From Oscillospiraceae bacterium (GTDB lineage Bacteria > Bacillota > Clostridia > Oscillospirales > Oscillospiraceae), in the NCBI GenBank assembly GCA_017508045.1, contig JAFVZT010000027.1, positions 18,518-82,517 of the forward strand: 64,000 nucleotides of DNA, written 5' to 3'. Made by a program: the position numbers and the translations under genes. Below, piece by piece: positions 45,356-52,889 of the stretch (its first letter is position 1; every line of letters begins with the position of its first letter). The notes beneath the pieces are model-generated. The model saw nothing but the letters and a program-made list of their open reading frames with translations. It searched no databases and was not told the origin of the DNA.

Positions 45356-45387
45356 ACAAAAAGCCCCCTATTACATACATCGAGTAT

Positions 45388-45416
45388 ACTTTATCACATT
45401 AGCGTGCTAAAGTAAA
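45388..45416 (-). promoter_or_regulatory. his operon promoter with palindromic operator
   Basis: Minus strand TTTACT (45411-45416) and TAAAGT (45388-45393) are 17 bp apart; an alternative -10, TATACT, lies nearby. The spacer contains the perfect 12-bp palindrome TTAGCGTGCTAA (45399-45410). A repressor bound there would block RNA polymerase. TrpR-family HisR/YerC proteins are proposed to control his operons in Firmicutes; assigning this site to it is inference. Confidence 0.6.
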
Positions 45417-45436
45417 GATATATTTTAAAAATTTTT

Positions 45437-45466
45437 TAAAAAGAACCGCCCAGAAGGGCGGTTCTT
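45437..45466 (-). terminator. Terminator of metY-type gene
   Basis: Minus strand AAGAACCGCCC pairs with GGGCGGTTCTT around a 4-nt loop, then TTTTT. It lies just after the stop at 45472. Confidence 0.85.
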
Positions 45467-45471
45467 AAGGA

Positions 45472-46758
45472 TTAAATTTGCGCAATTGCCTGTTGCAAAT
45501 CTGCAATTAAGTCTTCAGAATTTTCCAAACCGCAGGAAAGGCGAATCAGGTCAGCGCCTACACCGGCAGCATCCAACTGCTCATCCGTCATTTGACGGTG
45601 GGTAGCGCTTGCAGGATGCAGGCAGCAAGTCCGGGAGTCCGCTACATGGGTCTCGATAGAGCCAAGCTTCAGGTGCTTCATAAATACCTCAGCTGCCTTG
45701 CGGCCACCCTTTAAACCAAAGGCGATGACACCGCAGGAACCGTTAGGCATATATTTCTGCGCCAAATCATAATGTTTGTCACTCTTCAAACCGCAATACT
45801 TAACCCACGCAACCTTTTCGTGTTTGCTTAAATACTCCGCAATTATCTGGGCATTGGTGCAATGCTGCTTCATTCGGAATGGAAGACTCTCCAAGCCGAG
45901 GTTGAGGTAAAATGCACTCTGAGGAGATTGAATAGAGCCTAAATCCCGCATAAGCTGCACTGTACATTTGGTAATAAATGCACCAGCCAAACCAAAACGC
46001 TCCGTATAGGTAACGCCATGATAGCTGTCATCCGGTGTGCACAGACCGGGAAACTTATCCGGATATTTGGTCCAATCAAATTTTCCGCTGTCTACAATAC
46101 AGCCGCCTACCGCAACACCATGACCGTCCATATACTTGGTTGTGGAATGGGTTACAATATCCGCACCCCATTCAAAAGGACGGCAGTTTACAGGTGTGGC
46201 AAAGGTGTTGTCCACAATCAGTGGCACACCGTTGGCGTGGGCAACCTTTGCAAATTTTTCAATATCCAAAACCGTCAGCGCCGGGTTTGCAATGGTTTCG
46301 CCAAAAAGCGCTTTGGTATTGGGTTTAAATGCAGCGTTCAGCTCTTCTTCTGTACAATCAGGGTCGACAAAGGTGACATCTATACCCATACGTTTCATCG
46401 TAACGGAAATCAGGTTAAAGCTGCCGCCGTAGATGGCAGAGGATGCCACAATGTGGTCGCCGCAGGAAGCAATGTTAAACAGTGCGTAGAAGTTTGCAGC
46501 CTGACCGGAGCCGGTGAGCATTGCGGCTGTGCCGCCCTCCAACGCCGCAATCTTTGCCGCTACCATATCGCAGGTGGGGTTTTGCAGACGGGAATAAAAA
46601 TAGCCCTCCGCCTCCAAATCAAACAGCTTACCCATATCCTCAGAGGTTGCATACTTAAAGGTTGTGCTTTGAATAATGGGAATTTGACGGGGCTCGCCAC
46701 TGGCAGGGCTGTAGCCTGCCTGGATGCATAAGGTTTCGGTGTGAAGCTTATCGTTCAT
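45472..46758 (-). CDS. metY: O-acetylhomoserine aminocarboxypropyltransferase (sulfhydrylase)
   Basis: 428 residues from ATG at 46758 (GAGGTGAT upstream; an earlier in-frame ATG lacks a site). PLP enzyme that makes homocysteine from O-acetylhomoserine and sulfide. ETLCIQAGYSPASGEPRQIP and QSTTFKYATSEDM begin the fold; SGQAANFYALFN, VDNTFATPVNCRPFEWGAD, and the PLP-Lys in THSTTKYMDGHGVAVGG follow. C-terminal RTCCLHPASATHRQMTDEQL is typical. It is adjacent to, and in the same direction as, the SH3/C39 gene, which is functionally unrelated. Confidence 0.94.
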   Translation of the reverse strand: MNDKLHTETLCIQAGYSPASGEPRQIPIIQSTTFKYATSEDMGKLFDLEAEGYFYSRLQNPTCDMVAAKIAALEGGTAAMLTGSGQAANFYALFNIASCGDHIVASSAIYGGSFNLISVTMKRMGIDVTFVDPDCTEEELNAAFKPNTKALFGETIANPALTVLDIEKFAKVAHANGVPLIVDNTFATPVNCRPFEWGADIVTHSTTKYMDGHGVAVGGCIVDSGKFDWTKYPDKFPGLCTPDDSYHGVTYTERFGLAGAFITKCTVQLMRDLGSIQSPQSAFYLNLGLESLPFRMKQHCTNAQIIAEYLSKHEKVAWVKYCGLKSDKHYDLAQKYMPNGSCGVIAFGLKGGRKAAEVFMKHLKLGSIETHVADSRTCCLHPASATHRQMTDEQLDAAGVGADLIRLSCGLENSEDLIADLQQAIAQI

Positions 46759-46818
46759 CGGTATCACCTCAATGTAAATCTTTACCGGTATTGTAATGCA
46801 ATCTTGCAGATTTGTCAA

Positions 46819-47787
46819 TTACGACTGATAATAGAAATACTTATAAAATCTGGGATACTTATTCAGGAACTGTTGCAGGTTTGTTCTGGTATTCGTACCG
46901 GGGTCATTGATTGTAAAATTCTCTGCAATTGTCTCACCGCCAGTAAAGCCGGTAATTACCACCCAATGCTGTCCGCCATAGGTATTCTTTCCGCCAAACA
47001 GCACCGGTTTTCCCTGCTTCAAAAGCTGATAAACCTCATTTAAATATCCGCTGCTGTCTGTCACAGCTATAAAATTACTGGGCCAATATACACTGCCTCC
47101 GGAGGTGTATTTCAACTTTTTTGACATCGCATCCGGATAAATGGTTGCGCCCGTCCGATAAGACTCCATCATTGCAATTGCGGTTGTAGCACAACCAATG
47201 TCGGAAATTGTCTTTCCGGATGTACCAAGCTTGACATTTGCCCATCGCTTGTCTGTTTGCTTATAATAAGGAACGCTTAGGGATATCGGTGCGCTTTCAG
47301 AAATCTCCGCGCTGAGATATTGACTGCTGACATAACCGCTTTTTAGTCCATGGTAAAGCACCTGACTCCAGCCGCCGGAGGAGTTCAGCAGCAAAACAAT
47401 TTTCCCTTTGGGAAGGCGTGCCGTTATTCCGTATGACAGTCCGCCGCCGCTTCTGACATTCAAGTTGCCGGAATTGACAGCGACCTTAGCCGGTGTACCT
47501 GCAACAATTTTAATATAGTCTGCATGGCAGTAGCCGTACTGTCCGTCGGCGTATTCCACCTTCCACCAGCTGCCCGATTTGGAAATCAGGGTAATATAGC
47601 TGCCTTTTTTCAACACGCTGACTACCTTTGCTCCGGTAGATGCACTTGCGCGTACATTCAGACCTCCGGACACCGTAGCTACCGCGCCTGCCTTTGATGT
47701 AAGGGTTGCCGCCTCCGGCTGCACTGAGAAAATCAATGTGCCGAGTAAAAGAATTACTGACAATGATAAAGTTATTATTTTCTTCAT
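46819..47787 (-). CDS. Secreted protein with two SH3 domains and a C39-like peptidase domain
   Basis: 322 residues. Signal peptide at 1-27 (ITLSLSVILLLGTLIFSVQPEA). SH3b copy one lies at about 35-95 (GGLNVRASASTGAKVVSVLKKG), copy two at about 102-160 (SGNLNVRSGGGLSYGITARLPKG). C-terminal C39_2-type domain at about 170-320: PYYKQTDKRWANVKLG, DIGCATTAIAMMES (candidate Cys nucleophile), and GGQHWVVITGF (candidate His). It probably binds and cuts cell-wall peptides or attached proteins. The target is unknown. A TGCTAAAAT -10 sits at 47810-47815 on this strand. Confidence 0.88.
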   Translation of the reverse strand: MKKIITLSLSVILLLGTLIFSVQPEAATLTSKAGAVATVSGGLNVRASASTGAKVVSVLKKGSYITLISKSGSWWKVEYADGQYGYCHADYIKIVAGTPAKVAVNSGNLNVRSGGGLSYGITARLPKGKIVLLLNSSGGWSQVLYHGLKSGYVSSQYLSAEISESAPISLSVPYYKQTDKRWANVKLGTSGKTISDIGCATTAIAMMESYRTGATIYPDAMSKKLKYTSGGSVYWPSNFIAVTDSSGYLNEVYQLLKQGKPVLFGGKNTYGGQHWVVITGFTGGETIAENFTINDPGTNTRTNLQQFLNKYPRFYKYFYYQS

Positions 47788-47952
47788 TTGTCACCTCGAT
47801 ATTGTGTAGATTTTAGCATATATGCGTGAAAATTATAACATATTTCCTTGTTTATGAGAATACGCCAAATTCTGTCAATATACGCCGCACCGGACAGCAA
47901 CGCCTGTTTTTTATAACCCGAGTAAACTTGGGGTATTTCCAGTATTTACAGC

Positions 47953-47981
47953 TTGATAAACAGTTACAAATCGGTTACAAT
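47953..47981 (+). promoter_or_regulatory. Sigma-A promoter of the Cys-rich peptide gene
   Basis: TTGATA (47953-47958), 17-bp spacer, TACAAT (47976-47981). Start near 47988, about 40 nt before the peptide ATG. The preceding part of the gap (47788-47950) shows nothing else of note. Confidence 0.65.
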
Positions 47982-48027
47982 TGCCTTGTCTTTGCGAGGC
48001 AAATATCAAATACAGGAGGTTGTGCAA

Positions 48028-48117
48028 ATGTTTTCATTTTCTTGCAACACCAACTGCAATACTGATTGCAGCTCTATCTGGCAGCTTCTTGCCCAGATTT
48101 GTGGTTTTGGCTGCTAA
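48028..48117 (+). CDS. 29-residue Cys-rich peptide, novel small ORF
   Basis: A 29-codon ORF from ATG at 48028. A strong ribosome site ACAGGAGG lies 8 nt upstream, a sigma-A promoter at 47953, and a terminator 19 bp after the stop, so it is its own transcription unit. Cysteines occur at residues 6, 10, 14, 25 and 29 in the pattern CNTNCNTDCSS, a Trp-containing hydrophobic middle (IWQLLAQIC), and the end GFGC. No signal peptide, no known family recognised. It could be a metal-binding, redox or spore-associated peptide, or a RiPP precursor, though no modification enzyme is nearby. Confidence 0.6.
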   Translation: MFSFSCNTNCNTDCSSIWQLLAQICGFGC

Positions 48118-48135
48118 TTAATTAACGCGGCTCCT

Positions 48136-48172
48136 GGCGATCCCGTTTCCTGCGGGGTCGCCTTTTATTTTT
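48136..48172 (+). terminator. Terminator of the Cys-rich peptide gene
   Basis: GGCGATCCC pairs with GGGGTCGCC (one G-U) around a 9-nt loop, followed by TTTTATTTTTT. It separates the peptide gene from the LysM-CAP gene. Confidence 0.85.
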
Positions 48173-48189
48173 TATAAGGAGATTTTTCT

Positions 48190-48795
48190 ATGAAGAAACT
48201 GTTTACATTGGTACTTAGTACCGTTTTAACACTCCCGGCGCTCCTGATGAGTGTTTCCGCCACCAGTCATACTGTGGTATCCGGAGATACTCTATGGAAG
48301 ATTGCAAACCGCTATCAGATTGGTCTGAGCGAAATCAAATCAGCCAATCCCCAAATCCGGAATTACGACCTAATTTATCCCGGACAGTCTATCAACATCC
48401 CCACCACGGATTCTTCTGTAACGGATTTTGAGCAGGAGGTCATCCGACTGGTCAATGAGATTCGTGTGGAAAACGGACTAAAGCCCTTGTCCTACGACTG
48501 GCAGTTAGGCCGGGTAGCGCGGATTAAATCCCAGGATATGAAGGATAACAAGTATTTTGCACACAACAGCCCCGTCTACGGAACACCCTTTCAGATGATC
48601 AAAAATTTCGGCATTTCCTACCGCAGTGCAGGCGAGAACATTGCCAAGGGCTATACCACACCTGAGGCTGTTGTCAATGGCTGGATAAATTCCTCCGGCC
48701 ACCGTGCCAATATTTTAAACGCAAGCTTTACCCACATCGGCGTGGGTTATATTTCCGGCGGCAACTACTGGACACAGATGTTTATCCGCAAATAA
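48190..48795 (+). CDS. Secreted LysM-CAP domain protein
   Basis: 201 residues. Signal peptide at about 1-25 (LFTLVLSTVLTLPALLMSVSA). One LysM at about 28-75 (HTVVSGDTLWKIANRYQIGLSEI) binds peptidoglycan. CAP/SCP domain at about 85-200: EQEVIRLVNEIRVENGLKPL, YFAHNSPVYGTPFQMI, GENIAKGYTTPEAVVNGWINSSGHRANIL and GVGYISGGNYWTQMF. The family resembles YkwD/SafA-type proteins seen in sporulating Firmicutes. AAGGAGA precedes the ATG. A terminator separates it from the Cys-rich peptide gene upstream. Confidence 0.92.
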   Translation: MKKLFTLVLSTVLTLPALLMSVSATSHTVVSGDTLWKIANRYQIGLSEIKSANPQIRNYDLIYPGQSINIPTTDSSVTDFEQEVIRLVNEIRVENGLKPLSYDWQLGRVARIKSQDMKDNKYFAHNSPVYGTPFQMIKNFGISYRSAGENIAKGYTTPEAVVNGWINSSGHRANILNASFTHIGVGYISGGNYWTQMFIRK

Positions 48796-48807
48796 ACATC
48801 GCAAAAA

Positions 48808-48845
48808 CCGGAGAACAGGGTGATCCATGTTCTCCGGCCTCATTA
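48808..48845. terminator. Terminator between convergent genes
   Basis: CCGGAGAACA pairs with TGTTCTCCGG around a 10-nt loop. On the minus strand a TTTTT follows, serving the phosphodiesterase gene; the plus-strand tail is weaker. Confidence 0.65.
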
Positions 48846-48860
48846 TCATTTATAATCGTT

Positions 48861-49667
48861 CTACGGCTTAAAATCCTCAAATATCGGTATCCAGCCTTCT
48901 TCGGTTGCTGCAGTATAGGAATTGGGTGTTTTCAGCGTCCATGTTACACCCTGAACTCGCCACAGCTTTCTGCACAGAATGTTACTCAGTCTTTTTCTGT
49001 CTGCATAGCGGTATGCAATAAAATCCGGAGCAGTTAAAAAATTCAGCATATTATTTGTCAGAACAAATTTAAAAATAAGCGGTAACTTGCAGTTGGTTGC
49101 AGAAAAATAGTTCTGCGCCAATTGCCCTCTTATAAGCTCCGGTCTGTTTTTTCGTAACCAGTAGACACACCGAGGATCAAAGGATTCCAAACAGTACGCG
49201 CCATGGTATTTTTCCAGCATGTTACACGCGGTCTCACACAATGCGGCATAATTGTCTTGCTCACTTTTTAGTTCAACAATTAACGGCGCTTTACCGTCAA
49301 ACAGCTCCAGCACCTGAGAAAACAGCGGTATCTTCTCCTGAGTTCCCTCAAGACAATACTGCTGCAAATCCTCAGCCTTTAAATCTTCAATATTCACATC
49401 CGCACCGGCTGTGCGTTTTAAAGAAGCATCGTGAATAACCGCAAGATTTCCGTCTGCCATTAGGTGAATATCCAGCTCAATTCCGTAGCCGTTATCCAAA
49501 GCCGCCTGAAAGGCCGCCATACTGTTTTCCGGGCGATTATTGCCATGTAAGCCGCGATGCGCATATGCCCAGCAGCGAAGTTCTGGGATACCCGTATGGC
49601 CTGTCCTGCCTCTAAGGGACAAAACATACGGAAAAATAAGGATTAATGCAATTAAAATAAATGGCAC
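48861..49667 (-). CDS. Glycerophosphodiester phosphodiesterase (membrane-anchored)
   Basis: 268 residues. One N-terminal TM helix (MPFILIALILIFPYVLSL) then a GDPD barrel. Motifs: YAHRGLHGNNRPENSMAAFQAAL (catalytic His and Glu), GIELDIHLMADGNLAVIHDASL, PLIVELKSEQ, and ESFDPRCVYWL; GVTWTLKTPNS is near the end. It hydrolyses glycerophosphodiesters to glycerol-3-phosphate and an alcohol. It lies 20 bp downstream of the MFS gene and likely shares its transcript. Confidence 0.92.
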   Translation of the reverse strand: MPFILIALILIFPYVLSLRGRTGHTGIPELRCWAYAHRGLHGNNRPENSMAAFQAALDNGYGIELDIHLMADGNLAVIHDASLKRTAGADVNIEDLKAEDLQQYCLEGTQEKIPLFSQVLELFDGKAPLIVELKSEQDNYAALCETACNMLEKYHGAYCLESFDPRCVYWLRKNRPELIRGQLAQNYFSATNCKLPLIFKFVLTNNMLNFLTAPDFIAYRYADRKRLSNILCRKLWRVQGVTWTLKTPNSYTAATEEGWIPIFEDFKP

Positions 49668-49687
49668 AATAATTCTACCTTTATAGC

Positions 49688-51244
49688 TTAATCGTCAATA
49701 TCAAGTGCTTCCAGACCCTTTTTGCTTTCAGGCTTAGCGTCGCCGTGTTTAACAAACAGCATCGTCACAAAGGCCAGTCCGGCAAATACTGCTGCATAGG
49801 GGAACAAAACCGTCATACCAACGCCATCCATATCCATCAGCATTCCGGACAAAACAGGTGTTGCAATTTGTGCTGCCATAGAGGCGGTGTAATAGTAGCC
49901 GGTATATTTACCCACATCGCCGCCGGAACACATTTCCACAACCATGGGGAAGGAATTTACATTAATGGTTGCCCAACCAATACCGGCCAGAGCAAACAGT
50001 ATGTTCATCACCAAAACCGAGCTGCCGGCACGCATAAAAGATGCCGCGCCAAAGGCTGCTGTCAGCATCACAACGCCTGCAAGAATACTTTTCTTTCTTC
50101 CGATTTTAGAAGCAACCATACCGGCAGGTATGTAAGCGACAATCGCCGCAGCCTGCGCCAAAAGAAGCGTAGTATTGTAATCCATGTTCAAAATATTACC
50201 GGCATAAACCGCATACTTGGAGGTTACGGCATTATAACCGAAGTACCACAGCGCAACCGACGCCAAAATCAGGATTAGCGAAACCCGTTCGCCTTTGGAA
50301 AGCTTGCGCTTTTCTCCGTTCTCCTCTTCCTCTTCTTCTAAGCCTAAGCGCACACTCTCCTCGCGCATTTCTTTAGCCCAGAGAGGCTCCCACACATTTG
50401 TAATGAAGACGAACAATGCAACGAGCATAATTCCGGCAACAACGCCATAATAGCCATAGTACCGCATAAGTTGATTCTTCGCAGCAGAGGTTTTAAACAC
50501 GATGCCCAAAACAAGAACCAAAATACCACCGGCAGTACCCATCAGATTAATAATGGCATTGGCTTTACTGCGCAACGGCTTAATGGTTACATCCGGCATT
50601 AGCGCCACCGCAGGACTGCGGAAAACTGCCATTGCCACCAGAATAATCAGCAGCAAAACAATAAACCAAATCAGCGGTACTGGGTTTTCAGATGTGATTT
50701 GCGCTGCGCTGGCCTGCCGGGCCGGCACAACATAATTGGTGTAATCCGGATTGGTTACCGTCTTACCGGTCTCGGGGTCGACAACTTCATGTTTAATTGC
50801 GTTAAACTCTTTCATCGTGAAGATTTCAGAAAGCACAAAGGTTTCGCCCTCGGGCGTCTGCAATTGAGCATCCTTCTGCATCTGGTAAATACCGGCTTTA
50901 TCTTGCTGATCAATGAAAGAAACATGACCGAGATTTTCCTTCTGCTGACTGTCAACAAAGGCCAGTCCCAGTAATGCAATCGCCGCAACAATCGTGCCAA
51001 CTACAATAAAGGGTGTCCTTTTACCGCTCTTTGCCCGACACTTATCGGAAATCGCACCGAAAAGCGGCAGCATAAACAGCGCAAGAATATTATCCAGCGC
51101 CATAATTACACCGGACCAACCCTGAGACATGCCAAATTTATTGGTTAGAATAACAGGAATCGTGGCATCATATGCCTGCCAAAAGGCGCAGATTAAGAAA
51201 AAGGCAAAGCCGACAAAAATCGTGCGCTTATAGTTGAGCTTCAT
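49688..51244 (-). CDS. MFS transporter, GPH/SLC45-like
   Basis: 518 residues with about 12 TM helices. TM1 (TIFVGFAFFLICAFWQAYD), then TM2 followed by the A-motif loop GAISDKCRAKSGKRTPFIV, a signature of the glycoside-pentoside-hexuronide/SLC45 branch. A long extracytoplasmic insert spans about 95-180 between TM3 and the central part (DKAGIYQMQKDAQLQTPEG), and the cytosolic loop is acidic (EEEEEENGEKRKL). The C-terminal half has ASKIGRKKSILAGV. The sugar substrate is not predictable. Promoter at 51294-51321. Confidence 0.85.
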   Translation of the reverse strand: MKLNYKRTIFVGFAFFLICAFWQAYDATIPVILTNKFGMSQGWSGVIMALDNILALFMLPLFGAISDKCRAKSGKRTPFIVVGTIVAAIALLGLAFVDSQQKENLGHVSFIDQQDKAGIYQMQKDAQLQTPEGETFVLSEIFTMKEFNAIKHEVVDPETGKTVTNPDYTNYVVPARQASAAQITSENPVPLIWFIVLLLIILVAMAVFRSPAVALMPDVTIKPLRSKANAIINLMGTAGGILVLVLGIVFKTSAAKNQLMRYYGYYGVVAGIMLVALFVFITNVWEPLWAKEMREESVRLGLEEEEEENGEKRKLSKGERVSLILILASVALWYFGYNAVTSKYAVYAGNILNMDYNTTLLLAQAAAIVAYIPAGMVASKIGRKKSILAGVVMLTAAFGAASFMRAGSSVLVMNILFALAGIGWATINVNSFPMVVEMCSGGDVGKYTGYYYTASMAAQIATPVLSGMLMDMDGVGMTVLFPYAAVFAGLAFVTMLFVKHGDAKPESKKGLEALDIDD

Positions 51245-51293
51245 AAGGAAACCCCCATTTCTATTTTTAAACAGTTGTCCTGTTTATATCTAT

Positions 51294-51321
51294 ATTATAC
51301 ATTTTTTGCAGAAAATGTCTA
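51294..51321 (-). promoter_or_regulatory. Sigma-A promoter of MFS-GDPD pair
   Basis: Minus strand TAGACA (51316-51321), 16-bp spacer, TATAAT (51294-51299). Confidence 0.6.
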
Positions 51322-51325
51322 TAGG

Positions 51326-51351
51326 AAAAAGCGGCTCTAATGAGCCGCTTT
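51326..51351 (-). terminator. Terminator of tyrS
   Basis: Minus strand AAAGCGGCTC pairs with GAGCCGCTTT around ATTA, then TTCC. Directly after the tyrS stop. Confidence 0.8.
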
Positions 51352-51354
51352 CAA

Positions 51355-52578
51355 TTATCCCAAAATCGCTTTATGGAATACTTTTTTACCCTTACGGAGC
51401 TTGACACCATCCTTCAGCATATCCAAAGTTACCGCCATAGTATGGTCGGGTACCTTCACATCGTTGACGAAAACACCGCCTTGTTGGACAAGCCGACGGG
51501 CCTCGCCGTTGGAAGCAGCCAGACCGCAAGCAACCATCAGATTCAAAATACCGATTTTTCCGTCGGTAAGCCGATCTGCTGAAATTTCTGTGGTAGGCAT
51601 ATTGGCATCATCACCGCCACCGGCAAACAGCGCTTTGGCAGCAGCCTGTGCTTTTTCTGCCTCCTCCTCGCCATGGACGAGCTTTGTCAGCTCATAGGCA
51701 AGGATTTCCTTTGCAGTATTGAGCTGCGCGTCCTTCCAGTCGGACATTGCATCAATCTGTTCCATAGGCAGGAAAGTCAGCATACGGATACACTTGAGAA
51801 CGTCAGCATCCTCAACGTTACGCCAATACTGATAAAAATCAAAGGGGCTTGTCTTATTGGGGTCAAGCCAAACCGCACCGGAGGCTGTCTTGCCCATCTT
51901 CTTACCCTCGGAATTAAGCAAAAGCGTAATGGTCATAGCGTGGGCATCCTTACCCAGCTTTCTGCGGATAAGCTCTGTACCGCCCAGCATATTGCTCCAC
52001 TGGTCATTACCGCCAAACTGCATATTGCAGCCGTAATTCTGGTACAGATAGTAAAAGTCATAAGACTGCATAATCATATAGTTGAACTCTAAGAAGGACA
52101 GACCCTTTTCCATACGCTGCTTGTAGCACTCCGCACGGAGCATATTGTTAACAGAGAAGCAAGCGCCTACTTCCCGCAGCACGTCTACATAATTTAAGTC
52201 CAGCAGCCAGTCCGCATTATTGACCATCTGGGCCTTGCCCTCGCCAAATTCAATAAAACGCTCCATTTGCTTTTTAAAGCAGGCACAGTTGTGATCAATG
52301 GTTTCCTTTGTCATCATAGAGCGCATATCTGTTCTGCCGGAGGGATCTCCAATCATAGCCGTTCCGCCGCCAATCAAAGCAATGGGACGGTTGCCTGCCA
52401 TTTGTAAACGCTTCATCAGGCAAAGTGCCATAAAATGACCGACGTGCAGAGAATCCGCCGTAGGGTCAAAGCCAATATAAAAGGTAGCTTTGCCGTTATC
52501 GATCATCTCACGAATTTCTTCTTCATTGGTCACCTGGGCAATCAGCCCCCGGGCAACCAGTTCGTCATATAGCTTCAT
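51355..52578 (-). CDS. tyrS: Tyrosyl-tRNA synthetase
   Basis: 407 residues. Class I synthetase. [23 protein letters not shown] holds the HIGH-type signature (HVGH), [12 protein letters not shown] the KMSKS-type signature, with [17 protein letters not shown] between. The C-terminal S4-like domain ([25 protein letters not shown]) binds the tRNA. Controlled by the Tyr T-box immediately upstream. Confidence 0.97.
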   Translation of the reverse strand: MKLYDELVARGLIAQVTNEEEIREMIDNGKATFYIGFDPTADSLHVGHFMALCLMKRLQMAGNRPIALIGGGTAMIGDPSGRTDMRSMMTKETIDHNCACFKKQMERFIEFGEGKAQMVNNADWLLDLNYVDVLREVGACFSVNNMLRAECYKQRMEKGLSFLEFNYMIMQSYDFYYLYQNYGCNMQFGGNDQWSNMLGGTELIRRKLGKDAHAMTITLLLNSEGKKMGKTASGAVWLDPNKTSPFDFYQYWRNVEDADVLKCIRMLTFLPMEQIDAMSDWKDAQLNTAKEILAYELTKLVHGEEEAEKAQAAAKALFAGGGDDANMPTTEISADRLTDGKIGILNLMVACGLAASNGEARRLVQQGGVFVNDVKVPDHTMAVTLDMLKDGVKLRKGKKVFHKAILG

Positions 52579-52591
52579 AATCTCTTTCCTC

Positions 52592-52854
52592 CAAAAAATA
52601 AAGCCCTCTGTCCATAGGGACAGAGGGCGTAAAATTACGCGGTACCACCTCTGGTTTGATACAGCCTCACAACTGTATCCTCACGGTGTTAAAAACACCA
52701 AACGCTGTATCGGGCGCACCCGTCAAACCCTACTAAACTTTTCAGGTCAGCCACTCCAGGAGGTATTCAGCCGTGTTTTCCGCTGCCTTGCACCCTCCGG
52801 CAGCTCTCTGAAGGAAAATGGACGCCTACTAATTCCCATCATCGTGTTATCGCT
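52592..52854 (-). promoter_or_regulatory. T-box riboswitch of tyrS (Tyr)
   Basis: Minus strand: Stem I pattern GAGAGCTGCCGGAGGGTGCA, specifier TAC (Tyr) at 52763-52765 in GAATACCTCC, the T-box AGAGGTGGTACCGCG at 52639-52653, and a terminator pairing GCCCTCTGTCC with GGACAGAGGGC followed by TTTATTTTTT. The preceding promoter is TTGACA-N17-TAGCAT. Confidence 0.94.
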
Positions 52855-52860
52855 TTTGTT

Positions 52861-52889
52861 ATGCTAACAAATAAATTAAGTATTGTCAA
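52861..52889 (-). promoter_or_regulatory. Sigma-A promoter of the tyrS leader
   Basis: Minus strand TTGACA (52884-52889), 17-bp spacer, TAGCAT (52861-52866). The consensus -35 overlaps the recN stop codon. Confidence 0.65.

Noticed and set aside
46018-46731. Plus-strand ORF of 237 codons opposite metY
   Set aside because: Antisense to a clear PLP enzyme; Cys/Gly/His-rich low-complexity translation typical of a shadow frame.
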